Below are positions 35,019 through 42,953 of a DNA stretch of 64,000 bases, piece by piece. The notes beneath the pieces are model-generated. The model searched no databases. It was not told the DNA's origin and saw nothing but the letters and a program-made list of their open reading frames with translations. Made by a program: the position numbers and the translations under genes. Location of the stretch: contig JAEUJQ010000042.1 of NCBI GenBank assembly GCA_016793095.1, positions 39,799 through 103,798 on the forward strand, given 5' to 3'. The number at the start of each line of letters is the position of its first letter. Positions within the stretch are counted from its first letter, which is position 1. Source of the stretch: Myxococcaceae bacterium. GTDB taxonomy: Bacteria; Myxococcota; Myxococcia; Myxococcales; Myxococcaceae.

Positions 35019-35525
35019 GGGTGTCAGGCGCTCAACCCGAGCATCGACCCGCGCATGCTGGGCATGGCGCTCGAGCCGCCGACCTGAGGGTGAGCCCGAG
35101 CATCGACCCGCGCATGCTGAAGGTGGGGATGACGCTCGAGCTGCCGACCTGAGGGTGAGCTTCAGGCGCTCAGCCCGAGCATCGACCCGCGCATGCTGAA
35201 GCTGGCGCTCGAGCTGCCGACCTGAGGGCGAGCTTCAGGCGCTCAGCCCGAGCATCGACCCTCGCATGCTGAAGGTGGGGATGACGCTCAAGCTGCCGAC
35301 CTGAGGGTGTCAGGCGCTCACCCCGCGCCTCGACCCGCCGATGCTGACGCTGACGCTCGTGCTGCCGACCTGAGGGTGAGCTTCAGGCGCTCAGCCCGAG
35401 CATCGACTCGCGCATGCTGAAGGTGGGGATGACGCTCGAGCTGCCGACCTGAGGGCGAGCTTCAGGCGCTCAACCCGAGCATCGACTCGCGCATGCTGAA
35501 GCTGGCGCTCGAGCTGCCGACCTGC
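35019..35525. repeat. Seven tandem copies of the 3' end of the LysM gene
   Basis: Seven units of 65-77 bp follow the gene without a gap. Each reads like the gene's last 23-25 codons: CAGGCGCTCAACCCGAGCAT, CGCATGCTGAAGGTGGGGAT, then GAGCTGCCGACCTGAGGGTG. Six of the seven keep the TGA; the last one turns into CTGCGCC. Some units lack six to nine internal bases (GGCATGGCGCTCGAG for AAGGTGGGGATGACGCTC). No unit has its own start codon with a ribosome site, so the repeats are not expected to be translated. Confidence 0.95.
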
Positions 35526-35786
35526 GCCGCCGGCTCGAGGCGGTGAACGCGACCTGCGCGACGAGCCGTCCTGACCGACCGACTGAGGATCGCTTCGACT
35601 CCGGAGCGCACGATGTCGAGAGAGGTCTGCGTGCCGCCTTCCGGAGCTGGCCGCCCGCTCTCGATGACCTCGCCGTCGGGCACGACCACCTCGACGCAGT
35701 GCCGGCCCGCGGTGGCGATCGCCGTCTGACGACCCGAACGGATGAGCAGGCCGCCAGTCACGACACCTGGCGGCCCACCCAACGCC
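35526..35786 (-). other. Spacer with possible eroded coding sequence
   Basis: Between the repeats and the EF-Tu-like gene one minus-strand frame reads like protein: GGLLIRSGRQTAIATAGRHC, then VEVVVPDGEVIESGRPAPEG and SLDIVRSGVEAILSRSV. It runs on into the repeat, has no clear start site, and no family is recognised. I treat it as a possible fragment of an older gene. Confidence 0.25.
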
Positions 35787-36944
35787 CTACCTGACCTTCG
35801 TGACGAGGCCCGCGCCCACCGTGCGGCCACCCTCACGCAGGGCGAACCGCATGCCCGGCTCGATGCCCACCGCGCGCTTCAGGCTGAACGACACCTTCGC
35901 GCGGTCACCCGGCTTCACCACGCCCTCGTCCCCCACGGCGAGGGTGCCGGTGACGTCGGTGGCGCCGAAGTAGAACTGCGGCATGTAGCCGGTCGCGAAG
36001 GGCGTGTGACGGCCACCCTCCTTCGCGGTCAGTACGAAGAGCTCGGCCTCACCCTCGCAGTGCGCCTGCACGCTGCCGGGCAGCACCACGAGCGCGCCGC
36101 GGGCCACGGCGTCACGGTCGACGCCGCGGAGCAGCAGGCCCACGTTGTCACCGGCCTCGGCCACGTCGCGCAGCTGGTGGAACGTCTCGATGCCCGTCAC
36201 CACCGTGTCCTTCACGCGCGCGCCGATGAGCTCGACCGCCTCACCGAGGCGCAGGCGGCCCCGGCTGACCCGGCCCGTCACGACCGTGCCGCGGCCGCCG
36301 ATGGTGAAGACGTCCTCCACCGGCATGAGGAACGGCGCGTCGACGTCACGCGCCGGCAGGGCGAAGCCGTCGAGCGCGTCGAGCAGCGACCCGATGCACG
36401 CCGTGTCCGCGTTCATCGAGCCGGCCTTCGCGGCCTCGAGCGCCCTGAGCGCCGAGCCTCGCACCACCTTCACGTCAGCGTAGCCGTTCTGGGCCAGCAG
36501 CTCGCGCGTCTCGAGCTCGACCAGCTCGAGCAGCTCGGCATCGGCGAGGTCGACCTTGTTGATGAAGACGACGAGCTGGCCCACGCCGACCTGGCGCGCG
36601 AGCAGCACGTGCTCACGCGTCTGCGGCATGGGGCCCGACGAGCCATCGACAAGCAGCACCGCCGCGTCCATCTGCGCCGCGCCGGCGATCATGTTCTTCA
36701 CGTAGTCGGCGTGGCCCGGGCAGTCGACGTGCGCGTACGTGCGGGCCGCCGTCTCGTACTGCACGTGCTTGATGGTGATGGTGATGCCGCGGGCGCGCTC
36801 CTCGGGCGCCTTGTCGATGTCGGCGTAGTCGAGCGCGCGACCGCCCGTGTGCAGGGCGGCGACGTGCGTGAGCGCCGCGGTGAGCGTGGTCTTGCCGTGG
36901 TCGACGTGACCGATGGTGCCGACGTTGAAGTGCTGCTTCTTCAT
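35787..36944 (-). CDS. Divergent EF-Tu paralogue
   Basis: 385 residues. The GTPase motifs are complete: G1 [10 protein letters not shown]2 RGITI, G3 DCPGHADY, G4 NKVD, G5 SAL, followed by domain 2 ([20 protein letters not shown]) and domain 3 ([20 protein letters not shown]). It differs from a normal EF-Tu: it starts [13 protein letters not shown] and so lacks the first residues, and carries [20 protein letters not shown] and [20 protein letters not shown] where the usual protein has other residues. EF-Tu carries aminoacyl-tRNA to the ribosome. It is not SelB, because no C-terminal winged helices follow. No str operon, fusA or tRNA lies beside it. GGAGG precedes the ATG. Confidence 0.9.
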   Translation of the reverse strand: MKKQHFNVGTIGHVDHGKTTLTAALTHVAALHTGGRALDYADIDKAPEERARGITITIKHVQYETAARTYAHVDCPGHADYVKNMIAGAAQMDAAVLLVDGSSGPMPQTREHVLLARQVGVGQLVVFINKVDLADAELLELVELETRELLAQNGYADVKVVRGSALRALEAAKAGSMNADTACIGSLLDALDGFALPARDVDAPFLMPVEDVFTIGGRGTVVTGRVSRGRLRLGEAVELIGARVKDTVVTGIETFHQLRDVAEAGDNVGLLLRGVDRDAVARGALVVLPGSVQAHCEGEAELFVLTAKEGGRHTPFATGYMPQFYFGATDVTGTLAVGDEGVVKPGDRAKVSFSLKRAVGIEPGMRFALREGGRTVGAGLVTKVR

Positions 36945-36980
36945 GACTGCTGACCTCCTGTGGTTGGTGTCACGCGCAAA

Positions 36981-37018
36981 GACGAAAACCCCCTCGAGGG
37001 CGCGTGGCCTCGAGGGGG
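36981..37018 (-). terminator. Intrinsic terminator in the leader of the EF-Tu-like gene
   Basis: On the minus strand CCCCCTCGAGG pairs perfectly with CCTCGAGGGGG over an 8-nt loop, followed by TTTTCGTC: an 11-bp stem and a U-run. It ends about 36 nt before the start codon at 36944. No gene closes just upstream (the nearest, TetR, ends at 37466), so it may work as a leader attenuator for the EF-Tu gene. Confidence 0.75.
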
Positions 37019-37465
37019 CGTGGTGAAGGGGAGCGTTCGGCTTCCGGCTTCAGCGCATGGCCGCACCCCGGCCTGACGCCGAAGCGGACGATGACGAAGC
37101 GGAAGAAGAGGAGCGCATCACCTGGCAGACGGTTGACGGCGCGACGTCTGACCCGCACACCCCGTCTCGTCCGTCTGCGCGACCCGACGGCGCTCGACCT
37201 CGGCGCGGTGATGGTGGGGGGGCTCCGGGCCGGAGACGGCACGGCGTGACGTTCTCGGTGTTCGGCGACAACGACCCTGGACGGCGGAGCGGCCTGGGAG
37301 GGCGGCGGTGAGGGTGACGTCCGCGGCGCTCGCCAACGACGACCCTGGACAGCGCGGCGCGACGCTCGCTCGAGATCGACGCACTGGTTGCGCTCACCTC
37401 AGGGACGGCGGCCTGGGCGGGTGTCGCGACCTGGAGGTCCAGGAAGACGCCCAGCTCGAGCTGCG
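37019..37465. other. 447-bp stretch without a confident gene
   Basis: Open frames exist on both strands but none shows steady codon bias, a ribosome site or a known family. Short Lys/Arg-rich (TKRKKRSASPGRRLTARR) and acidic (ADDDEAEEEERITW) readings of the same DNA at 37057-37250 exclude each other. A short repeat, ACGACCCTGGACAGCGCGG at 37340 and ACGACCCTGGACGGCGGAG at 37272, is present. Probably spacer or decayed sequence, and the place where an EF-Tu promoter must lie. Confidence 0.4.
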
Positions 37466-38125
37466 TCACCTGCGGGCGCGCGCCTCGGCCTCGAACTTCG
37501 CCTCGAGCCCATCGAGCAGGGCGGTGAGTCCGGCCTGGTAGATCGCGTCGAAGTGCTCGACTCCGAGGAAGGGCAACGCCTCGGCCAGCGCGGTGAGCTC
37601 GCGCGGCGGCACCACCTTCACCCCGGCCTCGAGCGCCGCCTGCCCGGCGAGCTCGTCGAAGACGCAGCCATTCGTCCAGTTGGCGACGCCGCGGTACACC
37701 TCGACGGCCTGTCGCGCGGTGAGGCCGGCGGCCATGAGCGCGAAGAAGATGCGGTCCAGCAGCGCGAGCGCGCGCGGCGTGGTGTATCGGCGCGCAGCGA
37801 GCAACGAGAAGGCGCGCGGGTGACGGCGGCTGATGGCGCGATAGTCCTGGCCGACGCGCAGCGCCCGGGACTTCCAGCTCTCACGCGAAGGGGCCGGCAC
37901 CACGAGCTCGAGCAGCATCAGCTCGGCGACCGCGTCGAGGATGGCCTCCTTCGAGCGGAAGTGTTTGTAGAGCGCCATGCCCTCGACGCCGAGCGCAGCG
38001 CCGAGGTTGCGCACGCTCATGTCCTCGAGGCCGTGCTCGTCGATGTAGTCCAGCGCCGCGCGCGCGATGCGGTCGGGGTTGAGCGGCTCTCGGCGACGGG
38101 TTCCGGTGCGCTTGCGTGCGGCCAC
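37466..38125 (-). CDS. TetR-family transcriptional regulator
   Basis: 219 residues from GTG 38125; ATG 38179 upstream is an alternative. After a basic start (AARKRTGTRRREPLNPDRIA) comes the helix-turn-helix DMSVRNLGAALGVEGMALYK followed by HFRSKEAILDAV. The C-terminal half has the TetR_C_1 pattern of the tetracycline-repressor group (YRAISRRHPRAFSLLAARRY, VEVYRGVANWTNGCVFDELA). These proteins bind small molecules and release the operator. No drug-efflux gene is next to it, so the target is not visible. Confidence 0.9.
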   Translation of the reverse strand: MAARKRTGTRRREPLNPDRIARAALDYIDEHGLEDMSVRNLGAALGVEGMALYKHFRSKEAILDAVAELMLLELVVPAPSRESWKSRALRVGQDYRAISRRHPRAFSLLAARRYTTPRALALLDRIFFALMAAGLTARQAVEVYRGVANWTNGCVFDELAGQAALEAGVKVVPPRELTALAEALPFLGVEHFDAIYQAGLTALLDGLEAKFEAEARARR

Positions 38126-38417
38126 GGAACGGACGCTGCCACGAACACCGGTGGCCGTCGCGAGCAATGGCGGGCCCATGTGCGAGGCGATGGTTGCGCG
38201 TTCGTCGGGTGATGGCGCGGTGCGGGCAGCCACCTGGTGCCGAGCTGCGCGGCGGCTTCAGGCAACGCCACCGCGTGCGTCGTCCGTCGAGGACTGAGCA
38301 CGGCTGTTCACAGCTGATCAGCGCGAAAATCCGGCGCGAAAGGCCCCCGCTTTGTGAAAGCTCGAGACAGCGTTCTCGGGAAATGGGCGCGGGGGTGTTC
38401 GCGAGAACCACCTCATC

Positions 38418-39734
38418 ATGGGAACGCTCTCAGCCCTCGCCCGCTTCGTCGCCCGCTCCGTGAGGGAGGCGCGGCCGCCTCCGCCGCGCCCCATGCAGCC
38501 CGCGCCGACGCCCCGCCGTGACGTCGACAGCTTCACACCGGCGACACCCGCTCGTCCTCCCGCGCCGCCCGCGCCCGTGGTGCCGCTGACGCGCGCCGAG
38601 GATCGCGCGACGGTGAAGGCGACCTACGCCGCCGCGCTGCAGCGCAAACCGACGACGGCCGAGGTGAAGAAGGGTGTCGCTTTCCTCGAGAGCCTGCGGG
38701 CGCAGGGCAAGACGGGCGCCGAGCTGCGAGGCGCGATGGACTTCGTCATCGCGTGCACCCCTGAGTGGCAGGCGAAGGACGCGTACCGCGCGTCGCTTGG
38801 GCGCGAGGGCACGCCCGACGAGCTCGCGAAGCTGTCCGCCTGGGGCGCCGAGCAGGCCGCCCAGGGCAAGCCCGTCGAAGAGCTGCGTGCGGGCATGAAC
38901 TTCCTCATCGCGCTCACGCCCGAGTGGCAGGCGAAGGACGCGTACCGCGCGTCGCTCGGGCGCGAGGGCACGCCCGACGAGCTCGCGAAGCTGTCCGCCT
39001 GGGGTGCCGAGCAGGCCGCGCAGGGCAAGCCCGTCGAAGAGCTGCGCGCGGGCATGAACTTCCTCATCGCCATGTCGCCCGAGTGGCAGGCGAAGGACGC
39101 TTACCGGAACATGCTCGGCCGCGAGGGCTCGCCCGAGGAAGTCTGGAACCTCGCAGCGTGGGGTGGCCAGCAGCTCGCCGAGGGCCGGCCGGTGCCCGAG
39201 ATGCGCGCGGGCATGGACTTCCTCATCGCCCTGTCACCCGAGTGGCAGGCGAAGAACCCGCGGCTGAACGCCGACCGCGACGCCATCTACCTGCAGCAGC
39301 CCAACGGGTGGACGTGCGGGCCGACGTCGCTGGCGATGGCGCTCGCGGCCTCGGGCGTGCGCCCGGCGAACGGCGACACCATCTGGGAGCTCGTCGACGC
39401 GCTCGGCGCGCGCGCCGGCGTGGGGACTCCGGGCGGGGTGTCGCTCATCGCCGACGTGGCGCGGCGCTTCGGAGTGAACGCCGAGGCGAACGGCAGCACC
39501 GACCCCGCCGACGTGCGCGCGGCGCTCGAGCGTGGCCACGGCGTGGTGGTGAACGGCCACCTGGGCGGCGTGTCGGGCCACTTCCTCTACCTGTCGGGCC
39601 TCGACGAGAACGGCGACTACATCGTCTGCGACCCGTGGCGGCCCGGCATTCAGCGCTGGAACGACGGCGACCTCTGGGCCTTCACGCACGGCGGGCCGAA
39701 CCCACCCGGTTTCGCGGAGGTCTGGCCGGCCTGA
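38418..39734 (+). CDS. Protein with four DUF4214-like repeats and a C39-like peptidase domain
   Basis: 438 residues. A Pro-rich head (residues 18-58) is followed by four 56-residue repeats, WQAKDAYRASLGREGTPDEL with AKLSAWGAEQAAQGKPVEEL, of the DUF4214 style; copies two and three are nearly the same at the DNA level. Residues 290-438 form a papain-like domain of the C39_2 type: NGWTCGPTSLAMALA gives the catalytic Cys (about 300), GVSGHFLYLSGL the His (388) and IVCDPW the Asp. No signal peptide is visible. A 7-bp inverted repeat (GTTCTCG/CGAGAAC, 38372-38408) lies in the leader. Confidence 0.85.
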   Translation: MGTLSALARFVARSVREARPPPPRPMQPAPTPRRDVDSFTPATPARPPAPPAPVVPLTRAEDRATVKATYAAALQRKPTTAEVKKGVAFLESLRAQGKTGAELRGAMDFVIACTPEWQAKDAYRASLGREGTPDELAKLSAWGAEQAAQGKPVEELRAGMNFLIALTPEWQAKDAYRASLGREGTPDELAKLSAWGAEQAAQGKPVEELRAGMNFLIAMSPEWQAKDAYRNMLGREGSPEEVWNLAAWGGQQLAEGRPVPEMRAGMDFLIALSPEWQAKNPRLNADRDAIYLQQPNGWTCGPTSLAMALAASGVRPANGDTIWELVDALGARAGVGTPGGVSLIADVARRFGVNAEANGSTDPADVRAALERGHGVVVNGHLGGVSGHFLYLSGLDENGDYIVCDPWRPGIQRWNDGDLWAFTHGGPNPPGFAEVWPA

Positions 39735-39746
39735 GGTGAGGCGATG

Positions 39747-39967
39747 AGCTCCCGGCGGGATTCGAACCCGCACCGTCGGACGTGAAGCAGGCCTTTCGGA
39801 AAACGCGCTTCCCCAACGGAACGTTCGTCACACCCCGTCAGGTGCATCCGCAACCTCTGTGCCCGCACCCCACACCCGCTCGTCCTGACGCGGTAGCAGG
39901 TCGCCCGACGCCCTGTGGGCCGGTCTGGTCCGTTTTCCGGTGCTCTGCCGATTTGAGCCACGGGAGC
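39747..39967 (-). tRNA. Interrupted tRNA or tRNA-like RNA with a ~150-nt insert in the anticodon arm
   Basis: On the minus strand the RNA starts GCTCCCG-TG, has a D arm GCTC-AAATCGGCA-GAGC with the GG pair, and ends with a T arm GCGGG-TTCGAAT-CCCGC and acceptor CGGGAGC plus U73; the acceptor is 7 of 7 and the T stem 5 of 5. Between D and T arms lie about 170 nt rather than the usual 20-25. The insert is closed by a 9-bp helix, CGGAAAACG with CGTTTTCCG. No U33/anticodon loop can be placed and no CCA is encoded. It could be a tRNA with an intron, one split by an insertion, or a stand-alone tRNA-like RNA. The tmRNA start motif is absent. Confidence 0.55.
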
Positions 39968-40286
39968 GTGCTGAGGCCGACGGGGCGGGCCGGCGCTCCT
40001 GACAGGACGGGGAGAAGCGAGCGGCTCGCGCCCGACGCGGCTCCGTCGCCCCAAAGCGTCAGGTCTCGACCTGCCCGGTGAGGAGGCCGGCCAGCTCACC
40101 CGTCCGCGTACCCCCACGATGAAGGTCGAGAGGTCGATGCTGCCGAAGCGGAAGACCGTGAGGTCGAGGCGTTCAACGCGGCCCTGAGCGCCGAGAACTG
40201 GTTGCCCATCGCGACCATGCCCGGGCTCGAGGTCCCCTCACCTGCCCAGCTTGTCTCTTCGTCAGCTTCGCGGTTGAACCCTGGTC
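39968..40286 (+). other. Spacer with a fragment of eroded coding sequence
   Basis: No intact gene. From about 40120 to 40265 one plus frame reads like protein: DEGREVDAAEAEDREVEAFN, then AALSAENWLPIATMPGLEVP. It has no start site and ends without a match to a known family. The first 140 bp show nothing recognisable. Confidence 0.3.
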
Positions 40287-40568
40287 GTGCTCTTCCTGCT
40301 GTTCGGCCCTCGCTTCGCCTCGCTGGTGATGACGGGCAGCTGGCTCGCGCTGTCTCTGTGGCTCTTCTGGAGACATCGCTCGTGCGGCTTCGCGTTGCCC
40401 GAGCCGTTCCCCATGGCGGCCGCGGCGGTCGCGACGAGCCCGGTCGGAGTCGTCCTCGGCTGGTGGTTGGTGCGCCGCGGTGAGCTGCCTTCGGTCGGGC
40501 TCACCTGCTTCGCCTACTCGGGGGTCGGGGCCCTGGTGGCCCTGGTCGCCGGGCTCCTCGCGCCTTGA
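40287..40568 (+). CDS. Small membrane protein
   Basis: 93 residues from GTG 40287. Three hydrophobic spans are visible (LFLLFGPRFASLVMTGSWLA followed by LSLWLFW; AAAAVATSPVGVVLGWWLV; LTCFAYSGVGALVALVAGLL) with an Arg-rich turn between spans two and three (RRGELPS). No family recognised. The Liv-type transporter genes follow 84 bp later and have their own promoter-like sequence. Confidence 0.55.
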   Translation: MLFLLFGPRFASLVMTGSWLALSLWLFWRHRSCGFALPEPFPMAAAAVATSPVGVVLGWWLVRRGELPSVGLTCFAYSGVGALVALVAGLLAP

Positions 40569-40580
40569 CGGCGAGCTGGA

Positions 40581-40622
40581 TCAACCGCGGCGGTTGACCC
40601 CCCTGGGGCCGCCCCGTACAAG
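40581..40622 (+). promoter_or_regulatory. Sigma-70-type promoter with an overlapping palindrome before the Liv binding-protein gene
   Basis: TTGACC (40594-40599), 17 bases, TACAAG (40617-40622) resembles -35/-10 boxes. A perfect inverted repeat TCAACCG-CGG-CGGTTGA (40581-40597) covers the first four bases of the -35 box, as an operator would. AAGGAG stands before the ATG at 40653. The regulator is unknown. Confidence 0.5.
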
Positions 40623-40652
40623 CCCCGCGCCTCTCTCAAGGAGCCCGTTCGC

Positions 40653-41876
40653 ATGCGTCTGTCCCTGCTGGTCTGTGCTGCGCTGCTCACCTTCGGCTGC
40701 GAGAAGAAGCCGACGGAGCCGAAGCCGGCCGACCCGAAGCCCGTGGCTGACGTGAAGGCCGTGACCGACGGAAAGCAGGTCGTTGACCCGGCGAAGCCCG
40801 ACGCGCCGAAGCCAGGCGACGACGCCATTCTGCTCGGCGAGGTCGGCTCGCTCACCGGCCCCGAAGCGGCGTTCGGCATCTCGACGCGCGACGGCATCGC
40901 CATGGCCATCGACGAGGCGAACGAGGCCGGCGGCGTCAAGGGCAGGAAGCTGGCCGTGCGCGTGTACGACGACCAGTCGAAGCCCGAAGAGGCGGCGAGC
41001 GCGGCGACTCGCCTCATCACCCAGGACAAGGTGCTCGTCATCCTCGGCGAGGTCGCCTCGTCGAACTCGTTGGCGATGGCGCCGAAGGCCCAGGAGGCGA
41101 AGGTGCCGATGATCAGCCCGTCCTCGACGAACCCGAAGGTGACGGCCATCGGCGACTACATCTTCCGCGTCTGCTTCATCGACCCGTTCCAGGGTTTCGT
41201 GATGGCGAAGTACGCGCGCGAAGAGCTCAAGTTCAACAGCGTCGCCATCTTCACCGACAAGAAGAGCGCGTACTCCGAGGGCCTCACCGAGGTCTTCCAG
41301 AAGAAGTTCGCCGAGCTGGGCGGGAAGATCGTCGGCATCGAGTCCTACGCGAAGGGCGACACCGACTTCCGCGCGCAGCTCACCAACATCAAGAAGCTCA
41401 AGGCGCAGGGCCTCTACGTGCCCGGCTACTACCAGGACGTGGCCGTCATCGCGGAGCAGGCGAAGGAGCTGGGCCTCAAGACGACGATGATGGGCGGCGA
41501 CGGGTGGGACTCGGCGAAGCTCTTCGAGCTCGGCGGCAGCGCGGTGGACGGCAGCTACGTGTCGAACCACTACTCGGCCGACGACCCGAGCCCGCGCGTG
41601 CAGGAGTTCATCAAGAAGTACCAGGCCCGGTACAAGACGACGCCCGACTCGCTCGCGGCCCTCGGCTACGACGCGGCGCGGGTCGCCATCGACGCCATGA
41701 AGCGCGCGACCGAGCTGACCGGCCCGGCCATTCGCGAGCAGATCGCCTCGACGAAGGACTTCCCCGGCGTGGCGGGCACCATCACCCTCGACGAGCACCG
41801 TAACCCGGTGAAGCCAGCGGTGGTGCTCAAGGTCGAGGCGGGCCAGTTCAAGTACGTGTCCACCGTCGCGCCCTGA
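40653..41876 (+). CDS. Branched-chain amino acid (Liv-type) ABC-transporter binding lipoprotein
   Basis: 407 residues. The lipobox LTFGC is followed by a Lys/Pro/Asp-rich linker (residues 18-60). The binding fold is that of LivJ/LivK: ILLGEVGSLTGPEAAFGIST, AMAIDEANEAGGVKGRKLAV, ILGEVASSNSLAMAPKAQEA (ligand-binding Ser/Ala), ISPSSTNPKVTAIGDYIFRV and FTDKKSAYSEGLTEVFQKKF. It feeds an inner-membrane LivHM permease. The permease gene livH follows 10 bp later. The ligand may be another amino acid, amide or urea, as the family is broad. Confidence 0.92.
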   Translation: MRLSLLVCAALLTFGCEKKPTEPKPADPKPVADVKAVTDGKQVVDPAKPDAPKPGDDAILLGEVGSLTGPEAAFGISTRDGIAMAIDEANEAGGVKGRKLAVRVYDDQSKPEEAASAATRLITQDKVLVILGEVASSNSLAMAPKAQEAKVPMISPSSTNPKVTAIGDYIFRVCFIDPFQGFVMAKYAREELKFNSVAIFTDKKSAYSEGLTEVFQKKFAELGGKIVGIESYAKGDTDFRAQLTNIKKLKAQGLYVPGYYQDVAVIAEQAKELGLKTTMMGGDGWDSAKLFELGGSAVDGSYVSNHYSADDPSPRVQEFIKKYQARYKTTPDSLAALGYDAARVAIDAMKRATELTGPAIREQIASTKDFPGVAGTITLDEHRNPVKPAVVLKVEAGQFKYVSTVAP

Positions 41877-41886
41877 CCGACAGGGA

Positions 41887-42909
41887 ATGCTCTACGACCT
41901 CGCCCAGCACCTGATCAACGCGGTGGCCGCGGGGACCATCTACGCCCTCGTCGCGCTGGGCTACACCATGGTCTACGGCGTGCTGAAGCTCATCAACTTC
42001 GCCCATGGCGACGTGATGATGGTCGGCGTGTACGTCGGCTACGCGGTGGCGTTCCTGCTCGGGCGCGAGGCGGCGTCGTCGCTGCTCGGCTTCATCGCCG
42101 TCTTCCTCGTCGCGATGCTCGTCTGCGCCGCCCTCGGCTTCCTCATCGAGCGCTTCGCCTACCGCCCGCTGCGCGAGAAGCCACGCCTCACCTCGCTGAT
42201 CACCGCCATCGGCATCTCGTTCGCGCTCTCGTACGGGTTCCAGCTCGACACCACCGTCGCGAAGGTGCGCGACGAGGCGACGCAGACCGACGCGTGGAAG
42301 CTCTCCTCGACGCCCTGCCCCTCGGGCGGTGACTGCGTGACGCTGCTGCCGGGCGCGGCGGCGCGGCGCTTCCCCACCATCATCGAGTCGAAGGAGTGGC
42401 TCCAGCTGTCCAGCGACGACGAGGTGAGCGAGGTGCGCCTGCTCAACTGGCAGGTGATGAGCTTCCTCATCGCGGTGGGCCTGATGGTCGCGCTGCAGGT
42501 GCTCGTGTACCGCACGAAGTTCGGCAAGGCGATGCGGGCGGTCTCGCACGACCACCGCACCGCGGCGCTGCTCGGCATTCCGGTCGACACCGTCATCGCG
42601 GGCACCTTCATGCTCGGCTCGGCCCTCGCGGCGGGCGCGGGGATTCTCTACGCCATCAAGGACAAGCAGGTGCAGCCGCTGATGGGCATGTACGTCGGCC
42701 TCAAGGCCTTCGTGGCGGCGGTCATCGGGGGCATCGGCAACCTGAAGGGCGCCGTCACCGGGGCGCTGCTGCTTGGCGTGTGCGAAGAGGCCGTCGTGTG
42801 GTTCGGCAGCTCGTCGTGGCGTGACGCCGTCGCGTTCGGCTTCCTCATCATCGTGCTGCTCTTCCGGCCCGAGGGGCTGTTCGGGCGGGCGGTCGCCGAG
42901 AAGGTCTGA
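41887..42909 (+). CDS. livH: Branched-chain amino acid ABC-transporter permease (LivH type)
   Basis: 340 residues with eight or nine membrane spans. [20 protein letters not shown], then [18 protein letters not shown] is the LivH signature, followed by [20 protein letters not shown] and, towards the C-terminus, [20 protein letters not shown], the coupling loop that docks to the ATPase. An insert of about 60 residues (residues 130-190, with a Cys-rich DxxxxxCPSGGDC part) lies in a periplasmic loop. The usual partners livM, livG and livF are not found downstream; a collagen-like lipoprotein follows instead. Confidence 0.92.
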   Translation: MLYDLAQHLINAVAAGTIYALVALGYTMVYGVLKLINFAHGDVMMVGVYVGYAVAFLLGREAASSLLGFIAVFLVAMLVCAALGFLIERFAYRPLREKPRLTSLITAIGISFALSYGFQLDTTVAKVRDEATQTDAWKLSSTPCPSGGDCVTLLPGAAARRFPTIIESKEWLQLSSDDEVSEVRLLNWQVMSFLIAVGLMVALQVLVYRTKFGKAMRAVSHDHRTAALLGIPVDTVIAGTFMLGSALAAGAGILYAIKDKQVQPLMGMYVGLKAFVAAVIGGIGNLKGAVTGALLLGVCEEAVVWFGSSSWRDAVAFGFLIIVLLFRPEGLFGRAVAEKV

Positions 42910-42953
42910 CGTAGATTCCTGCACTGGCGGGGCCGTTGTGGTGTCTTGCCGAC

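Noticed and set aside
35019..35525. CRISPR or ERIC/REP-type array
   Set aside because: The units abut without unique spacers and are copies of the adjacent gene's end, not a dispersed palindrome family.
35462..35836. Minus-strand frame behind the EF-Tu-like gene as a full gene
   Set aside because: Its end runs into the tandem repeat copied from the LysM gene and its start lies inside the EF-Tu gene. Only a middle part looks like protein, so it is reported as a possible fragment.
35787..36944. SelB (selenocysteine elongation factor)
   Set aside because: The length (385 residues) and domains 1-3 are those of EF-Tu; the C-terminal winged helices of SelB are missing.
39747..39967. tmRNA
   Set aside because: The 5' end lacks the tmRNA start motif, a normal D arm with GG is present, and no tag-peptide frame was found.
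39747..39967. tRNA-Sec for the selenoprotein
   Set aside because: The acceptor is 7 bp, not 8, no UCA anticodon can be placed, and the long variable arm of tRNA-Sec is absent.
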